From positions 62,001 to 126,000 of the forward strand of contig NZ_CP132194.1 of NCBI RefSeq assembly GCF_030718935.1: a DNA stretch of 64,000 bases, written 5' to 3'. The position numbers and the translations under genes are program-made. How positions within the stretch are numbered: the stretch's first letter is position 1; each line of letters opens with the position of its first letter. The notes beneath the pieces are model-generated. The model was given only the letters and a program-made list of their open reading frames with translations, was not told the DNA's origin and did no database searches. This stretch comes from Psychrobacter sp. M13 (GTDB lineage: Bacteria > Pseudomonadota > Gammaproteobacteria > Pseudomonadales > Moraxellaceae). This document shows, piece by piece, positions 28,461 to 37,964 of this stretch.

Positions 28461-28769
28461 ATGTTTACGTTTATATTAGCCCTGCACATTATCGTGGCGA
28501 TTGCTATGATCGGCTTGATTTTGATTCAGCATGGTAAAGGGGCAGACGCTGGCGCATCTTTTGGAGCAGGGTCTTCGGGTACAGTATTTGGCGCAGCGGG
28601 AACGGCCAACTTTTTGACTCGCGCTACCGCAGTACTGACAGTCATATTTTTTATTACCAGTATGACCCTTGCAGTGCATGCGCGTAAACAAGCTGAAGAT
28701 CAGTTTCGATTAGACGCACCAGTGTCAGCGCCACAGACGCCACGTCCTTTGACTCAAAACCCTCAGTAA
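28461..28769 (+). CDS. secG: Protein translocase subunit SecG
   Basis: A 102-residue inner-membrane protein with two helices around the conserved QHGKGADAGASFGAGSSGTVFGAAG loop. It stimulates SecYEA-driven export. The tpiA-secG-tRNA-Leu order is standard in gammaproteobacteria. The C-terminal tail is Pro/Gln-rich (SAPQTPRPLTQNPQ). An AAAGAGG site precedes the ATG. Confidence 0.95.
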   Translation: MFTFILALHIIVAIAMIGLILIQHGKGADAGASFGAGSSGTVFGAAGTANFLTRATAVLTVIFFITSMTLAVHARKQAEDQFRLDAPVSAPQTPRPLTQNPQ

Positions 28770-29041
28770 CAATGGTGACAAGGGTTAGCTTTTAATATTC
28801 TTATTTTTTACTGATGTTTTTTTAGATAAGTAGCAATAGTTATAAAAGTAAGGTGATTTATCTAAAGCCTTGCTATTTTAGCTGCTTAGTTTTACAATAC
28901 TTTTCTGTTTTTGACAGGCAATAACTTTCTTGATTGGTTTATTGGCATAGAATAGATATTATTTTATCGGCTTACTGTTATCCTCATAATAGTGAATAAG
29001 CTGAAAATAAGCGACAAGTTTGGTTAAGTAGTAAGTTATAA

Positions 29042-29126
29042 GCGATTGTGGTGGAATTGGTAGACACGCCATCTTGAGGGGGTGGTGGCGCAAGCTGTGG
29101 GGGTTCAAGTCCCCCCAATCGCACCA
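29042..29126 (+). tRNA. tRNA-Leu (anticodon GAG)
   Basis: 85 nt including an encoded CCA end. The acceptor stem GCGATTG pairs with CAATCGC, the D arm is GTGGAATTGGTAGACAC, the anticodon stem CCATC/GGTGG encloses loop TTGAGGG with anticodon GAG, then a long class II variable arm GGCGCAAGCT and a T arm GGGGGTTCAAGTCCCCC. The location between secG and tRNA-fMet is the usual one. Confidence 0.96.
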
Positions 29127-29248
29127 AGTTTTATGTAGCACGGCGTAATATTAATGATAGTTAGAAGCATAACAACATTAATATTATGGGTAGTAGAGAA
29201 GTTATTGCAGTAATTAAACGTTTAATTTGATATTATTTAAAATAATCG

Positions 29249-29277
29249 TTGACAACTCTATAAAACCTACCTATAAT
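29249..29277 (+). promoter_or_regulatory. Sigma-70 promoter of tRNA-fMet and the rimP-nusA-infB operon
   Basis: A perfect TTGACA at 29249-29254 and perfect TATAAT at 29272-29277 are 17 bp apart. Transcription would start about 7 bp downstream, just before tRNA-fMet, as for metY in E. coli. Confidence 0.88.
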
Positions 29278-29293
29278 ACGCATTCTAAATTGT

Positions 29294-29370
<77 letters not shown>

Positions 29371-29702
29371 CTTTTTTCGATACTGATTGTTGTACACTAA
29401 ATACTCAGTGTAAATTAGCCCACCATTATGTTTGTGGGTTTTTTTGTATCTGTCAGTCAGTGTTATAACGGTATCTAGCCTACTTATGCTAAGCTCTAAA
29501 CCCATATACTATGATAGCGTTGGCTATAAATGCAGCGTATCGCCTATAAGGTTTTTGTTGAAAAACATTTGCTTCAAGCTGTTTAATAATAAAAAGCAGA
29601 TCGTTAAAGACAGCAGTTAAACAAATAGTTAGACAACACAACAAAGCAAATGAGCCAATAAATAATAAGTTATCAGATCAATTAGGAAACTATAAATAAA
29701 TT
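29371..29702 (+). promoter_or_regulatory. Leader between tRNA-fMet and rimP
   Basis: 332 bases with no convincing gene; one 62-codon frame (29432-29620) has no family resemblance. A CCCAC/GTGGG hairpin with a T-run at 29419-29446 looks like a partial terminator or processing site following the tRNA, allowing only some read-through to rimP. Confidence 0.5.
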
Positions 29703-30218
29703 ATGAAGCTTTCGACTAAAGTTGCAGAATTAACCAGTATTATTGAACCTGCAGTAGCAGCTTGCGATGTTGCACTATGGGGTGTGGAGTTTGTACCTCA
29801 AGGTCGTCGCTCGCTATTGCGCATTTATATCGAAGCGCTACCTGAAGTGCAAGCACAAGATAAGCAAGTGACTATTGAGAATTGTGCAGCGGTCAATCAT
29901 CAGGTTAGCGGTATTCTAGAAGTCCATGATCCTATCGCTGGTGAGTATATCTTAGAAGTATCATCACCAGGCTTTGATCGGGCGTTTTTCCGCGATGCAC
30001 AAATGCGTGACTATATTGGTGAGACTATAAGTTTACGTTTGATCTCTGCGATAGGCTCAGGCGACAAAAAACGTCGTAAAGCCACAGGCAAACTCGATAG
30101 CATGGGTGAGACTTCATTACAGCTCACAGCTACTGATGGTGAAAAATTTGAGATTGATTTTAGCAATATTGATAAAGCCAATTTAATTTTTGAAGAAGCA
30201 ACTTTTATTAATCAATAA
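29703..30218 (+). CDS. rimP: Ribosome maturation factor RimP
   Basis: A 171-residue protein (YhbC) needed for maturation of the 30S subunit. It shows ALWGVEFVPQGRRSLLRIYIE, the VTIENCAAVNHQVSGILEVHDPI segment and YILEVSSPGFDRAFF, all conserved in RimP, then a C-terminal Sm-like barrel. It is the first protein gene of the nusA-infB operon. Confidence 0.95.
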   Translation: MKLSTKVAELTSIIEPAVAACDVALWGVEFVPQGRRSLLRIYIEALPEVQAQDKQVTIENCAAVNHQVSGILEVHDPIAGEYILEVSSPGFDRAFFRDAQMRDYIGETISLRLISAIGSGDKKRRKATGKLDSMGETSLQLTATDGEKFEIDFSNIDKANLIFEEATFINQ

Positions 30219-30315
30219 TTTAATAAATTATTGTATTTATTATTGTTTAAACTAGTAAAGTACAATATAAATTATAAAATTTAAGCCAATTATGAAATGA
30301 TAGGACGGGTAGAGT

Positions 30316-31800
30316 ATGAGTCGTGAAATCTTAACGGTAGTAGAAACCGTCAGTAACGAGAAGGGCTTAAATCCTGAAGATATTTTTGAAGCGATAGAAG
30401 ATGCTCTAGTAGTATCGACTAAGAAAAAGGTCTATACCGAGCAACCAGAGGTAGAAGTACGTGTCGCTATCAATCGTGAAACGGGTGATTATGATACTTA
30501 TCGCTACTGGACGGTTGTTGCTGATGAAGATCACGAAATGCCAGCTTGTCAGCTCGCTATTACTGACTTAGATCAAGATGAATGGTCTATCGGTGATATT
30601 AAAGAAGAGCAAATCGACTCTATCGAATTTGGTCGTATTGCTGCTACTCAAGCCAAGCAAGTCATCATTCAAAAGATTCGTGAAGCGGAACGTGCTTTAG
30701 TTGCTGATATCTTTGAGCCACGTATTGGCGAGATGATGTATGGCGAAGTCAAAAAACAAACGCGTGATGGGTTTATTATTGATCTCGGCGATAATGCTGA
30801 AGGCTACCTAGCTCGTGATCAGATGTTACCGCGTGAACAGCTACGCGCTAAATCACGGATTAATGCTATTCTCTATCATGTGAATCGTGAAAATCGTGGT
30901 GCGCAATTACTGTTATCACGTACGCATCCAGAAATGCTATCTGCTTTGATGCAAAAAGAAGTCCCTGAAATCGCTGAGCAAATTATCGAAATCCGTAATG
31001 TTGCTCGTCTGCCAGGTACCCGTGCTAAGATATCAGTCAAAACTAATGATCATCGTATCGATCCTGTCGGTGCTTGTATCGGTATGCGCGGTACACGTAT
31101 CCAAGCAGTACAGCAAGAGCTTGATGGCGAGCGTATTGATGTCGTAGTATGGTCAGATGATCCTGCGCAATTTATTATTAGCTCGCTTGAACCTGCTGAC
31201 GTCAGCAGTATCATCTTAGATGAAGATACCAAGACCGCTGACATAGTATTTAGCACTAATGATCAGTTGGCACGTGCTATCGGCTCACAAGGTCAAAACG
31301 TACGTCTTGCCTCTGAGCTGACGGGTTATAAGCTCAACATGATGCTAGAAGAAGAGTATCAACAGCGTCAGCAAAACGAGAGCAAAGCCTTTATCGATCT
31401 GTTTTACGAGCGTTTAGAGGTTGATCAAGACTTAGCGCAAGCGTTAGTTGATATCGGTTTCACTAGTATCGAAGAAGTTGCTTATGTGCCTGTTGATACC
31501 TTTTATGATATTGATGGCCTAGATGACGAAGCGATCGATATGATTCAAGAACGTGCTAAAGAAGTCGTGATAGCGGATGAACTCGTTAAGCAACAGAACA
31601 TGAAAGAGCCTAGTCAAGAACTACAAGATCTTGAAGGTATGACGGTAAGCTTAGCCTATAAAATGGCACAAAAAGATATTATTACCGTAGACGACTTAGC
31701 TGAGCAGGCGGTATTTGATTTAGAAGATATCGAAGGTTTAGATAATGAAACCGCAGGAAAACTTATCATGAAAGCTCGGGAATCTTGGTTCAATGAATAG
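30316..31800 (+). CDS. nusA: Transcription termination/antitermination factor NusA
   Basis: A 494-residue RNA polymerase-binding factor. Order: N-terminal RNAP-binding domain, S1 domain (EMMYGEVKKQTRDGFIIDLGDNAEGYLARDQMLP), KH1 and KH2 (VGACIGMRGTRIQAVQQEL and AIGSQGQNVRLASELTGY) and two C-terminal acidic repeats (DLAQALVDIGFTSIEEVAYVP and DIITVDDLAEQAVFDLEDI), as in the full-length gammaproteobacterial form. It lies between rimP and infB. Confidence 0.96.
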   Translation: MSREILTVVETVSNEKGLNPEDIFEAIEDALVVSTKKKVYTEQPEVEVRVAINRETGDYDTYRYWTVVADEDHEMPACQLAITDLDQDEWSIGDIKEEQIDSIEFGRIAATQAKQVIIQKIREAERALVADIFEPRIGEMMYGEVKKQTRDGFIIDLGDNAEGYLARDQMLPREQLRAKSRINAILYHVNRENRGAQLLLSRTHPEMLSALMQKEVPEIAEQIIEIRNVARLPGTRAKISVKTNDHRIDPVGACIGMRGTRIQAVQQELDGERIDVVVWSDDPAQFIISSLEPADVSSIILDEDTKTADIVFSTNDQLARAIGSQGQNVRLASELTGYKLNMMLEEEYQQRQQNESKAFIDLFYERLEVDQDLAQALVDIGFTSIEEVAYVPVDTFYDIDGLDDEAIDMIQERAKEVVIADELVKQQNMKEPSQELQDLEGMTVSLAYKMAQKDIITVDDLAEQAVFDLEDIEGLDNETAGKLIMKARESWFNE

Positions 31801-31950
31801 GCGTTAACTGCATATCGCTGTCTTTTGGTGATATGCTGACGATTATTCAAAGCTGATGCTAGTGCAAACTGACATGAGCTTGAGCACAATTATTGATAGT
31901 CAACAACCCAATTGAATGTATAGCAAACAATAGACAGTAGGTGATAATAA

Positions 31951-34689
31951 ATGGCAGATAAGACCGTCAAAGAACTGGCAGACATGGTAGGCAAAACCGC
32001 AAGTGCTTTACAGCAGCAACTGCAAGATGCTGGAATGCCTGCTCGCGGTGAAGGTGATCCAGTCACTGAAGCTGAGCAAGAGAAGCTAGTGGCGTACTTA
32101 AAGCAAAGTCATGGTCAGCAAGACAAGCGTCGTATTAGTCTAAAATCTAAAACGACGAGTACTGCGCGTGTGACTGGCTCTTCAGGCAAATCTAAGAGCG
32201 TCAATGTAGAAGTGCGCAAAAAGAAAATCTTTGAAAAGCCTGATCCAGAGAAGATGGCTGAAGAGTTAGCAGCGCGTGAGCAGGCATTAATTGAAGCGCA
32301 AGCTCGGGCGGCCAAAGATCTCGAGGAGCGTTCTGAGGCGAAGAAAAAAGCTGAGGAACGTCAAGCGGCTACTCTAGCAGCTATGCGTAGTAGCTTAGGC
32401 TCTAGCAAAAGCTCAACCAGCAAAAGCGCTAAAGTCGCTAACTCATCGGTTGTAGTCAAAAAAGGTAGCAAAGACGCTGTCGAAGTTATCACCAAAGATA
32501 AAGATAAGCCTAAGAAAAAAGTAGTTGCGGCCACCAAGCCAAAAGTTGAAACTGCAGCTGAGCGTAAAGCACGCGAAGCACGCGAAGTTGAAGAAAATCG
32601 TTTACGTGAGATTGAAGCTGAAACACGTCAAGCACAAGCAAAAGAGGCACAAAAGCGTACTCTTGAGCAAATGCGCAAGATGGCTGGTAAATATACGGAC
32701 CGTGAGCCTGTTGCTGAAGTGCGTAAAGATGAGCCATTGGCCGAAGGTCTAGTTGGCGACGCACTAGAAGAGTCATTTGAAAAAGAGCGTCGTGAGATCA
32801 AGCGTGGTGCTAACAGCACAGGTACTCGTGGGCGCCGCCGCAAAAACCAAGACGAGCGTGAAGTCAAAAACCGTAAGAACGGCTTACGTTCAGCGCAGGC
32901 TGGTCAACACAAGTTTGAAAAACCTGTGGAAAAAATCGTTTATGATGTTGAGATTAGCGAACAGATTACTGTAGCAGACTTGGCTCAGCGTATGGCAGTC
33001 AAAGCTCGTGAAGTCACTAAGTTACTTATGAAAATGGGTGAAATGGCGACTGAATCAGATACTATTGACCAAGCGACAGCTAGTCTTATTGTCGAAGAGA
33101 TGGGTCACAATCCAGTTCCAGTCAGCGATACCAAAGTTGAAGACGATCTACATGATGCCGTTGATGGGCGCAGTAGTAACGTACAGACGCGTCCACCAGT
33201 GGTCACTATCATGGGTCACGTTGATCATGGTAAAACATCGCTACTTGATAAGATTCGTGAGACCAAAGTTGCCACTGGCGAAGCTGGCGGAATTACTCAG
33301 CATATCGGTGCTTATCATGTTAAAACGGATCGTGGCGTTATTACTTTCCTTGATACACCAGGTCACGCCGCCTTTAGTGCGATGCGCTCACGTGGTGCCC
33401 AAGCGACAGATATCGTCGTACTAGTCGTCGCCGCTGATGATGGTATGATGCCACAGACCGAAGAAGCTATTGATCATGCTCGTGCTGCTGGTACGCCGCT
33501 GATTGTTGCGATTAATAAAATGGATAAGCCAAGCGCTGATCCAGATCGTGTATTAAACGAGCTAACGGCGAAGCAAGTAATATCAGAAGAGTGGGGTGGT
33601 GACACACCTATGGCTCGTATCTCAGCCAAAACAGGCGAAGGTATCGATGAGCTACTAGAATACATCAGTTTGACTGCAGAGCTAATGGAATTAGAAGCAC
33701 CATTGGACGGTGCGGCGCAAGGTGTAGTTATTGAATCAAGACTAGAAAAAGGTCGTGGTCCAGTTGCTAGCGTATTGGTTAAAAAAGGTACGCTCAAGCA
33801 AGGCGATCTAGTCTTAGCCGGTGAGTATTATGGCCGTGTACGGGCTATGGTTGACGAGCATGGCAAACGTATTCAGACTGCAGGTCCTTCTATTCCTGTT
33901 GAGATCCTAGGCTTACCAGATACACCAGCTGCGGGTAGCGAATTCTTAGTCGTAACTGATGAGAAAAAAGCGCGTGAAGTGGCGGACTTTAGGGCCAACC
34001 GTGAGCGTGAGCAGCAGCTTGAGCGCCAGAATAAAATGCGCTTAGAGAGTATGTTTGAGCAGATGGAACAAGGCGATGTGTCCTTCTTAAACATCGTCCT
34101 GAAAACGGATGTTCGTGGTTCACTAGAAGCTCTATTGGCAGCATTAAATGAGTTATCAACCGACGAAGTCAAAGTACGCGTTATTAGCTCAGGTGTTGGT
34201 CCGATCTCAGAATCTGATGTTACTCTTGCTGAATCTAGTGAGGCAGTATTGTTAGGTTTCAACGTTCGCGCTGATACTACCGCACGTCGTAAAGCAGATG
34301 CTGCTGACATGGACATTCGCTATTACAGTGTTATCTATGGTTTGATTGATGACGTGAAAGCGGCCATGAGTGGTATGCTAGCTCCTGAACATCGTGAGAA
34401 AATATTGGGTGTGGCTGATGTGCGTGAAGTATTCCGCTCTAGTAAATTCGGTGCAGCTGCCGGTTGTATGGTGGTTGAAGGTACGATTTATCGCAACAAA
34501 CCTATCCGTGTATTACGTGCTGACCAAGTTATCTTTACTGGTCAATTGCAATCATTACGTCGTTATAAAGAAGATGTTAATGAAGTACGTACAGGCATGG
34601 AATGTGGTCTAGCCGTTCGTGGCTATGATGTAGAAGATGGCGATAAAATCGAAGTCTTTGAGATTCAAGAGTTCGCACGTACTATCTAA
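31951..34689 (+). CDS. infB: Translation initiation factor IF-2
   Basis: A 912-residue GTPase that brings fMet-tRNA to the 30S subunit. The N-terminus has the IF2-N mini-domain ([25 protein letters not shown]), a long Lys/Glu/Ala-rich coiled region (about 65-320), a second IF2-N domain ([21 protein letters not shown]), then the G domain with [22 protein letters not shown] and SAK, followed by domains II, III and the fMet-binding C-terminal domain. A terminator follows, so part of the transcript ends before rbfA. Confidence 0.97.
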   Translation: MADKTVKELADMVGKTASALQQQLQDAGMPARGEGDPVTEAEQEKLVAYLKQSHGQQDKRRISLKSKTTSTARVTGSSGKSKSVNVEVRKKKIFEKPDPEKMAEELAAREQALIEAQARAAKDLEERSEAKKKAEERQAATLAAMRSSLGSSKSSTSKSAKVANSSVVVKKGSKDAVEVITKDKDKPKKKVVAATKPKVETAAERKAREAREVEENRLREIEAETRQAQAKEAQKRTLEQMRKMAGKYTDREPVAEVRKDEPLAEGLVGDALEESFEKERREIKRGANSTGTRGRRRKNQDEREVKNRKNGLRSAQAGQHKFEKPVEKIVYDVEISEQITVADLAQRMAVKAREVTKLLMKMGEMATESDTIDQATASLIVEEMGHNPVPVSDTKVEDDLHDAVDGRSSNVQTRPPVVTIMGHVDHGKTSLLDKIRETKVATGEAGGITQHIGAYHVKTDRGVITFLDTPGHAAFSAMRSRGAQATDIVVLVVAADDGMMPQTEEAIDHARAAGTPLIVAINKMDKPSADPDRVLNELTAKQVISEEWGGDTPMARISAKTGEGIDELLEYISLTAELMELEAPLDGAAQGVVIESRLEKGRGPVASVLVKKGTLKQGDLVLAGEYYGRVRAMVDEHGKRIQTAGPSIPVEILGLPDTPAAGSEFLVVTDEKKAREVADFRANREREQQLERQNKMRLESMFEQMEQGDVSFLNIVLKTDVRGSLEALLAALNELSTDEVKVRVISSGVGPISESDVTLAESSEAVLLGFNVRADTTARRKADAADMDIRYYSVIYGLIDDVKAAMSGMLAPEHREKILGVADVREVFRSSKFGAAAGCMVVEGTIYRNKPIRVLRADQVIFTGQLQSLRRYKEDVNEVRTGMECGLAVRGYDVEDGDKIEVFEIQEFARTI

Positions 34690-34737
34690 ATAGGCTATTA
34701 AAGTCATATTTTCGATATGCCTTAATAAGATGTTATT

Positions 34738-34771
34738 AGGCCTAACAGGGTAATCCTGCTAGGCCTTTTTT
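34738..34771 (+). terminator. Terminator after infB
   Basis: AGGCCTAACAGG and CCTGCTAGGCCT form a stem with one mismatch and a GTAAT loop followed by a T-run. It is placed inside the operon and is therefore probably an attenuating or leaky terminator. Confidence 0.8.
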
Positions 34772-34831
34772 ATTGCAAACTAACGGTTTAAATTTTTATT
34801 AAAAATACAATATTTTAATTAGGATAATAGA

Positions 34832-35281
34832 ATGAATCAACGTCTCCAACGTTTAGCAGATCAAATCCAGCGTGAGCTTGCGGTACTCATTCGCGATGCT
34901 GTCAAGGACCCACGTCTAACAGGATATGTCACTATCTCCAGTGTCAAAGTCAGCCCTGATCTAGGTTACGCCGATATCTACGTCACTGTCATGGAGCCTG
35001 AGCTCAATGATGCTATGACGATAACCAACCATGAAGAGAGTATTAAGGTACTCAATAAAGCCGCTGGATTCTTGCGTACTGAATTAAGCCATAGTCTCAA
35101 AACGCGCACGACACCGCGCCTTAGATTTCATTATGATGAAGTTACCGCTCGTGGTAACTATATGATGGATCTAATCAGTCAAGCCAATGCAAAAACAGAT
35201 GATAACGAAACTGATAGCTTAGATACTGATGGCTTAAATATTGATGAGCCACAGATAGAAGAGCAATCACAAGAGAAATAG
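34832..35281 (+). CDS. rbfA: Ribosome-binding factor A
   Basis: A 149-residue KH-like protein for 16S rRNA 5'-helix maturation and cold adaptation. Typical parts are RLADQIQRELAVLIRDAVKDPRL, VTISSVKVSPDLGYADIYVTVM and LNKAAGFLRTELSHSLKTRTTPRLRFHYD. The last 35 residues are an acidic tail longer than in E. coli. truB starts 5 bp after the stop. Confidence 0.95.
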   Translation: MNQRLQRLADQIQRELAVLIRDAVKDPRLTGYVTISSVKVSPDLGYADIYVTVMEPELNDAMTITNHEESIKVLNKAAGFLRTELSHSLKTRTTPRLRFHYDEVTARGNYMMDLISQANAKTDDNETDSLDTDGLNIDEPQIEEQSQEK

Positions 35282-35286
35282 CTACT

Positions 35287-36321
35287 ATGTCTAAAGTGTC
35301 TGAGCAAGCGTCTCATCAAAGTGATAAGCCATATTCTAAACAAAAAGTCTCTGGAGTTATCTTAATTGATAAACCTATAGGTATGACCTCTCAGCAAGTG
35401 GTGTCAAAGGTGAAGTATCTGTTTCAATCACCTATTCACGACAGTAAAAAAGCAGGGCATACGGGTACTCTTGATCCCATGGCTACGGGTCTATTGCCTA
35501 TTTGCTTAGGTGAGGCGACTAAGTTTAGCCATTATCAACTGGACGCTGACAAATCTTATCAGGCAACGATATTACTGGGTCAACAGACCGATACAGGCGA
35601 TGCGGATGGTAAGATCATTGCTGAGACAGCAGTGCCAATTATCGATAATGAACTACTAACTAGCATTGCTCAGCAGTTCATGGGCGCCCAGCAGCAAATC
35701 CCACCTATGTACTCAGCTCTAAAAAAAGACGGCAAAAAGCTCTACGAATACGCGCGCGCTGGGATAGAGGTTGAGCGAGCACCTAGAGATATCACTATCA
35801 AGTCGTTAGATTTGACAATGCTTAGTGCTAATAGTATTGAGCTGACGGTGACTTGTACTAAAGGTACTTATGTACGTGTGTTAGGTGAGGATATTGCTAA
35901 AGCTTTAGATACATTAGGTCATCTAACCGCTTTAAGACGCTTGGACGTTGGCAAGTTTAGTATTAATAATGCGATAAGCTTGCCAGAGCTAGAAGCGCTA
36001 GAGTTTGATAATAGGTTTGTACAGTTATTACCTATAGATGCCTGTATTTATATCGCAGCTCAGCTGGTTTTAGATTCAGAACAATGTGAACGGATCAAGA
36101 TGGGTCAACGGCTGAACGTAATCGAACAGCTAACGCCGACGTTGCAACAATATATTATTGATAACGTTCAATTAGATGTACAAAAAACTGAAAATGCTAA
36201 TATCCCAGAGCATGAACTGCCTATAGATATCCGCTTGATAGATACAAATGGTCAGTTCTTAGGATTGGGAGCGGTTAGTCTTAATGGACGCTTGCAACCC
36301 AAAAAGCTGATTCAACGATAA
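35287..36321 (+). CDS. truB: tRNA pseudouridine(55) synthase TruB
   Basis: A 344-residue enzyme that makes pseudouridine 55 in the T loop of tRNAs. GVILIDKPIGMTSQQVV, the catalytic Asp in GHTGTLDPMATGLLPICLG, IPPMYSALKKDGKKLYEYARAG and TCTKGTYVRVLGEDIA are all present, and a PUA-like C-terminal domain follows. A Lys/Gln-rich N-terminal 20 residues precede the family start. Confidence 0.95.
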   Translation: MSKVSEQASHQSDKPYSKQKVSGVILIDKPIGMTSQQVVSKVKYLFQSPIHDSKKAGHTGTLDPMATGLLPICLGEATKFSHYQLDADKSYQATILLGQQTDTGDADGKIIAETAVPIIDNELLTSIAQQFMGAQQQIPPMYSALKKDGKKLYEYARAGIEVERAPRDITIKSLDLTMLSANSIELTVTCTKGTYVRVLGEDIAKALDTLGHLTALRRLDVGKFSINNAISLPELEALEFDNRFVQLLPIDACIYIAAQLVLDSEQCERIKMGQRLNVIEQLTPTLQQYIIDNVQLDVQKTENANIPEHELPIDIRLIDTNGQFLGLGAVSLNGRLQPKKLIQR

Positions 36322-36380
36322 CCTAATCGCTGCATAATTTACTAGTGTATTACACTAATCACATTCCGCTACATTTAGTT

Positions 36381-36414
36381 GCAGGTTTCGCCTACGGTGA
36401 GACCTGCTTTTTTT
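36381..36414 (+). terminator. Terminator after truB
   Basis: GCAGGT/ACCTGC stem extended by a TC/GA pair with a loop of about 10 bases, then a run of seven T. It ends the rimP-truB operon. Confidence 0.85.
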
Positions 36415-36579
36415 ATACCATGACTATGTCAGTTAATAATAACAATTACCAAAACTAATAAATACTGACTGTTGATACAACAACTATAAACATAAAGATT
36501 AGATAATAACTAAAAGTATGGAACAAGTAGCTAAACGTAGATCTCAGATAAACTAACTTCAAATAAAAAGGAAAATACT

Positions 36580-36732
36580 ATGTCACAGCCTAATCCAAAC
36601 AATACCAAACTTGAGCAACAACGTTCTGATGCGGCACAGGATTCTTTAAAGAATCAAACCGAAGACAATTATACCGAAGATACTGAGGCAGCAGCAGACC
36701 GCATTGCTGAAAATGCAAAAGAAGATAAGTAA
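36580..36732 (+). CDS. Small acidic hypothetical protein, 50 residues
   Basis: An ATG at 36580 with AAGGAAAA 7 bp before it opens a 50-codon frame: a polar, Asn/Gln/Asp/Glu-rich chain (starts MSQPNPNNTKLEQQ, ends ADRIAENAKEDK) with no hydrophobic core, so probably intrinsically disordered. A hairpin with a T-run lies just after. I do not recognise a family; the good ribosome site and the matching neighbour at 36840 support a real gene. Confidence 0.6.
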   Translation: MSQPNPNNTKLEQQRSDAAQDSLKNQTEDNYTEDTEAAADRIAENAKEDK

Positions 36733-36756
36733 TAATCGATAATTAATAAGCTTTAA

Positions 36757-36794
36757 TAAACGATGTCGGCTGTACAAACAGTTGGCATTTTTTA
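36757..36794 (+). terminator. Terminator between the two small acidic genes
   Basis: TGTCGGCTG and CAGTTGGCA pair (with G-T pairs) around TACAAA, followed by six T residues. Confidence 0.65.
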
Positions 36795-36839
36795 TACTAG
36801 CTTTATGTCAATAGTGATCAATATACAGGGAATAAAATT

Positions 36840-37010
36840 ATGGATAAGCCAAATAAAGAGATGGATGTCGAGGAGAAGAAAATTCAAGAGCTAGCTGGTG
36901 AGATTGATCCGAATGACAAGGCGCCTGATAGTCTTGCTGAGGCAACTACTGCGCCGTTAAATGATGATGATTTAGGTGGCAATGCCAAGCAAGATGACGT
37001 CAATAAATAA
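36840..37010 (+). CDS. Small acidic hypothetical protein, 56 residues
   Basis: ATG at 36840 is preceded by CAGGGAA at about 10 bp. The 56-residue product (starts MDKPNKEMDVEEKK, ends KQDDVNK) is rich in Asp, Glu, Lys and Asn and looks disordered, like the protein 110 bp upstream. A GACTGTCA/TTGACAG hairpin with T-run (37035-37057) ends it. No family is recognised. The pair could have arisen by duplication, though sequence similarity is limited to composition. Confidence 0.6.
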   Translation: MDKPNKEMDVEEKKIQELAGEIDPNDKAPDSLAEATTAPLNDDDLGGNAKQDDVNK

Positions 37011-37034
37011 GGGTTAATCTTTGCTATCAAAAAA

Positions 37035-37065
37035 GACTGTCAGCTTGACAGTTTTTTGCTATAAT
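37035..37065 (+). terminator. Terminator of the small gene, abutting a -10-like TATAAT before rpsO
   Basis: The GACTGTCA-GC-TTGACAG hairpin is followed by TTTTTT, then by TATAAT at 37060-37065. The hexamer could be the -10 of the rpsO promoter, but no good -35 exists at 17 bp because that place is the hairpin. Confidence 0.6.
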
Positions 37066-37260
37066 AGCTGACGTTTGTAGTAGCGTTAGTTATAAAACAC
37101 TATCTACTATAATACCGTATTGGGTTTGCTGGCTAATAGGTCAACTCTAGTAATGCAGGGTTATCCTGAATGGACAGCGAACTATTTTATTATCTTATTA
37201 TTCTATGAGTGTTCAACTACTTGAAGCTCTGTAGAATTATTAGCATTGCTGGAGAAATTT

Positions 37261-37527
37261 ATGCTAACGAATACCGATCGCGAAAATATCATTGCTCAAT
37301 ATCAGCGCGGCGAAAATGACACAGGTTCCCCTGAAGTTCAAGTTGCTCTTTTAAGCGCGCGTATCAACGATTTACAAAACCATTTTAAAGCTCACAAAGC
37401 GGATCATCATAGCCGTCGTGGTCTTATCCGTATGGTTAACACTCGTCGTAAATTGCTTGATTACTTAAAAGGTAAGGACTTAGGTCGTTACACTACTTTG
37501 ATCAGCCAATTAGGTCTACGTCGTTAA
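37261..37527 (+). CDS. rpsO: 30S ribosomal protein S15
   Basis: An 88-residue primary 16S rRNA-binding protein. The conserved parts are [58 protein letters not shown] and [13 protein letters not shown] start at ATG 37261 (MLTNTDREN), with GGAG 9 bp before it; an upstream in-frame TTG would add five residues that the family lacks. S15 often represses its own mRNA, but no specific leader structure was identified here. pnp follows, the usual order. Confidence 0.96.
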   Translation: MLTNTDRENIIAQYQRGENDTGSPEVQVALLSARINDLQNHFKAHKADHHSRRGLIRMVNTRRKLLDYLKGKDLGRYTTLISQLGLRR

Positions 37528-37570
37528 TACAACCCTTATGTATTATCATTATAAGAATTGAGCAGTACAG

Positions 37571-37603
37571 AAACGGTATGAAATAGCTTCATGCCGTTTT
37601 TTT
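37571..37603 (+). terminator. Terminator after rpsO
   Basis: AAACGGTATGAA and TTCATGCCGTTT form a 12-bp stem (one G-T pair) with loop ATAGC and a T-run. Confidence 0.88.
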
Positions 37604-37914
37604 ATGGCTATTATTTATTAAACCAATAAATTGGTCAATAGCCTTAAATCACTGTAAAATAGTGCACGATGAAAATATCTCAAAAATGCTGACTGTGGCA
37701 TGAATAGTCAGTAGCAACGTATTACCGAATTTGAATAGTTTGATTTAAATAGCACAATAGAGCCACACGTTAAATTAGTACACAGAGCAGATATACTAAC
37801 GAACACCAGTATTTAAAACCGTATGTGAGCGCTAAATAGCTGCAAACCCGTTAAAACGACAGCATTTTGAATTCATATAAAAATATTATAAAGAGTGATA
37901 TTAGAGGCTGTATC

Positions 37915-37933
37915 GATAAAAGTCGCTTTTATC
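37915..37933 (+). promoter_or_regulatory. Hairpin in the pnp leader
   Basis: GATAAAAG TCG CTTTTATC is a perfect 8-bp stem with a 3-base loop 31 bp before the pnp start. In E. coli the pnp leader holds hairpins cut by RNase III and used for autocontrol; this could be the counterpart, but the remaining 437-bp gap shows no other strong structure. Confidence 0.5.
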
Positions 37934-37964
37934 ACTTTAGACACTCAACATTAGGAAAAATTTT

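Noticed and set aside
28959..29141. Reverse-strand 60-codon ORF across tRNA-Leu
   Set aside because: It runs antisense through a clear tRNA gene and has no coding character.
29432..29620. 62-codon ORF after tRNA-fMet
   Set aside because: No ribosome site, no family resemblance, and it lies in the rimP leader.
32510..32974. Several ORFs inside infB on both strands
   Set aside because: They are shadows of the Lys/Glu-rich coiled region of IF-2.
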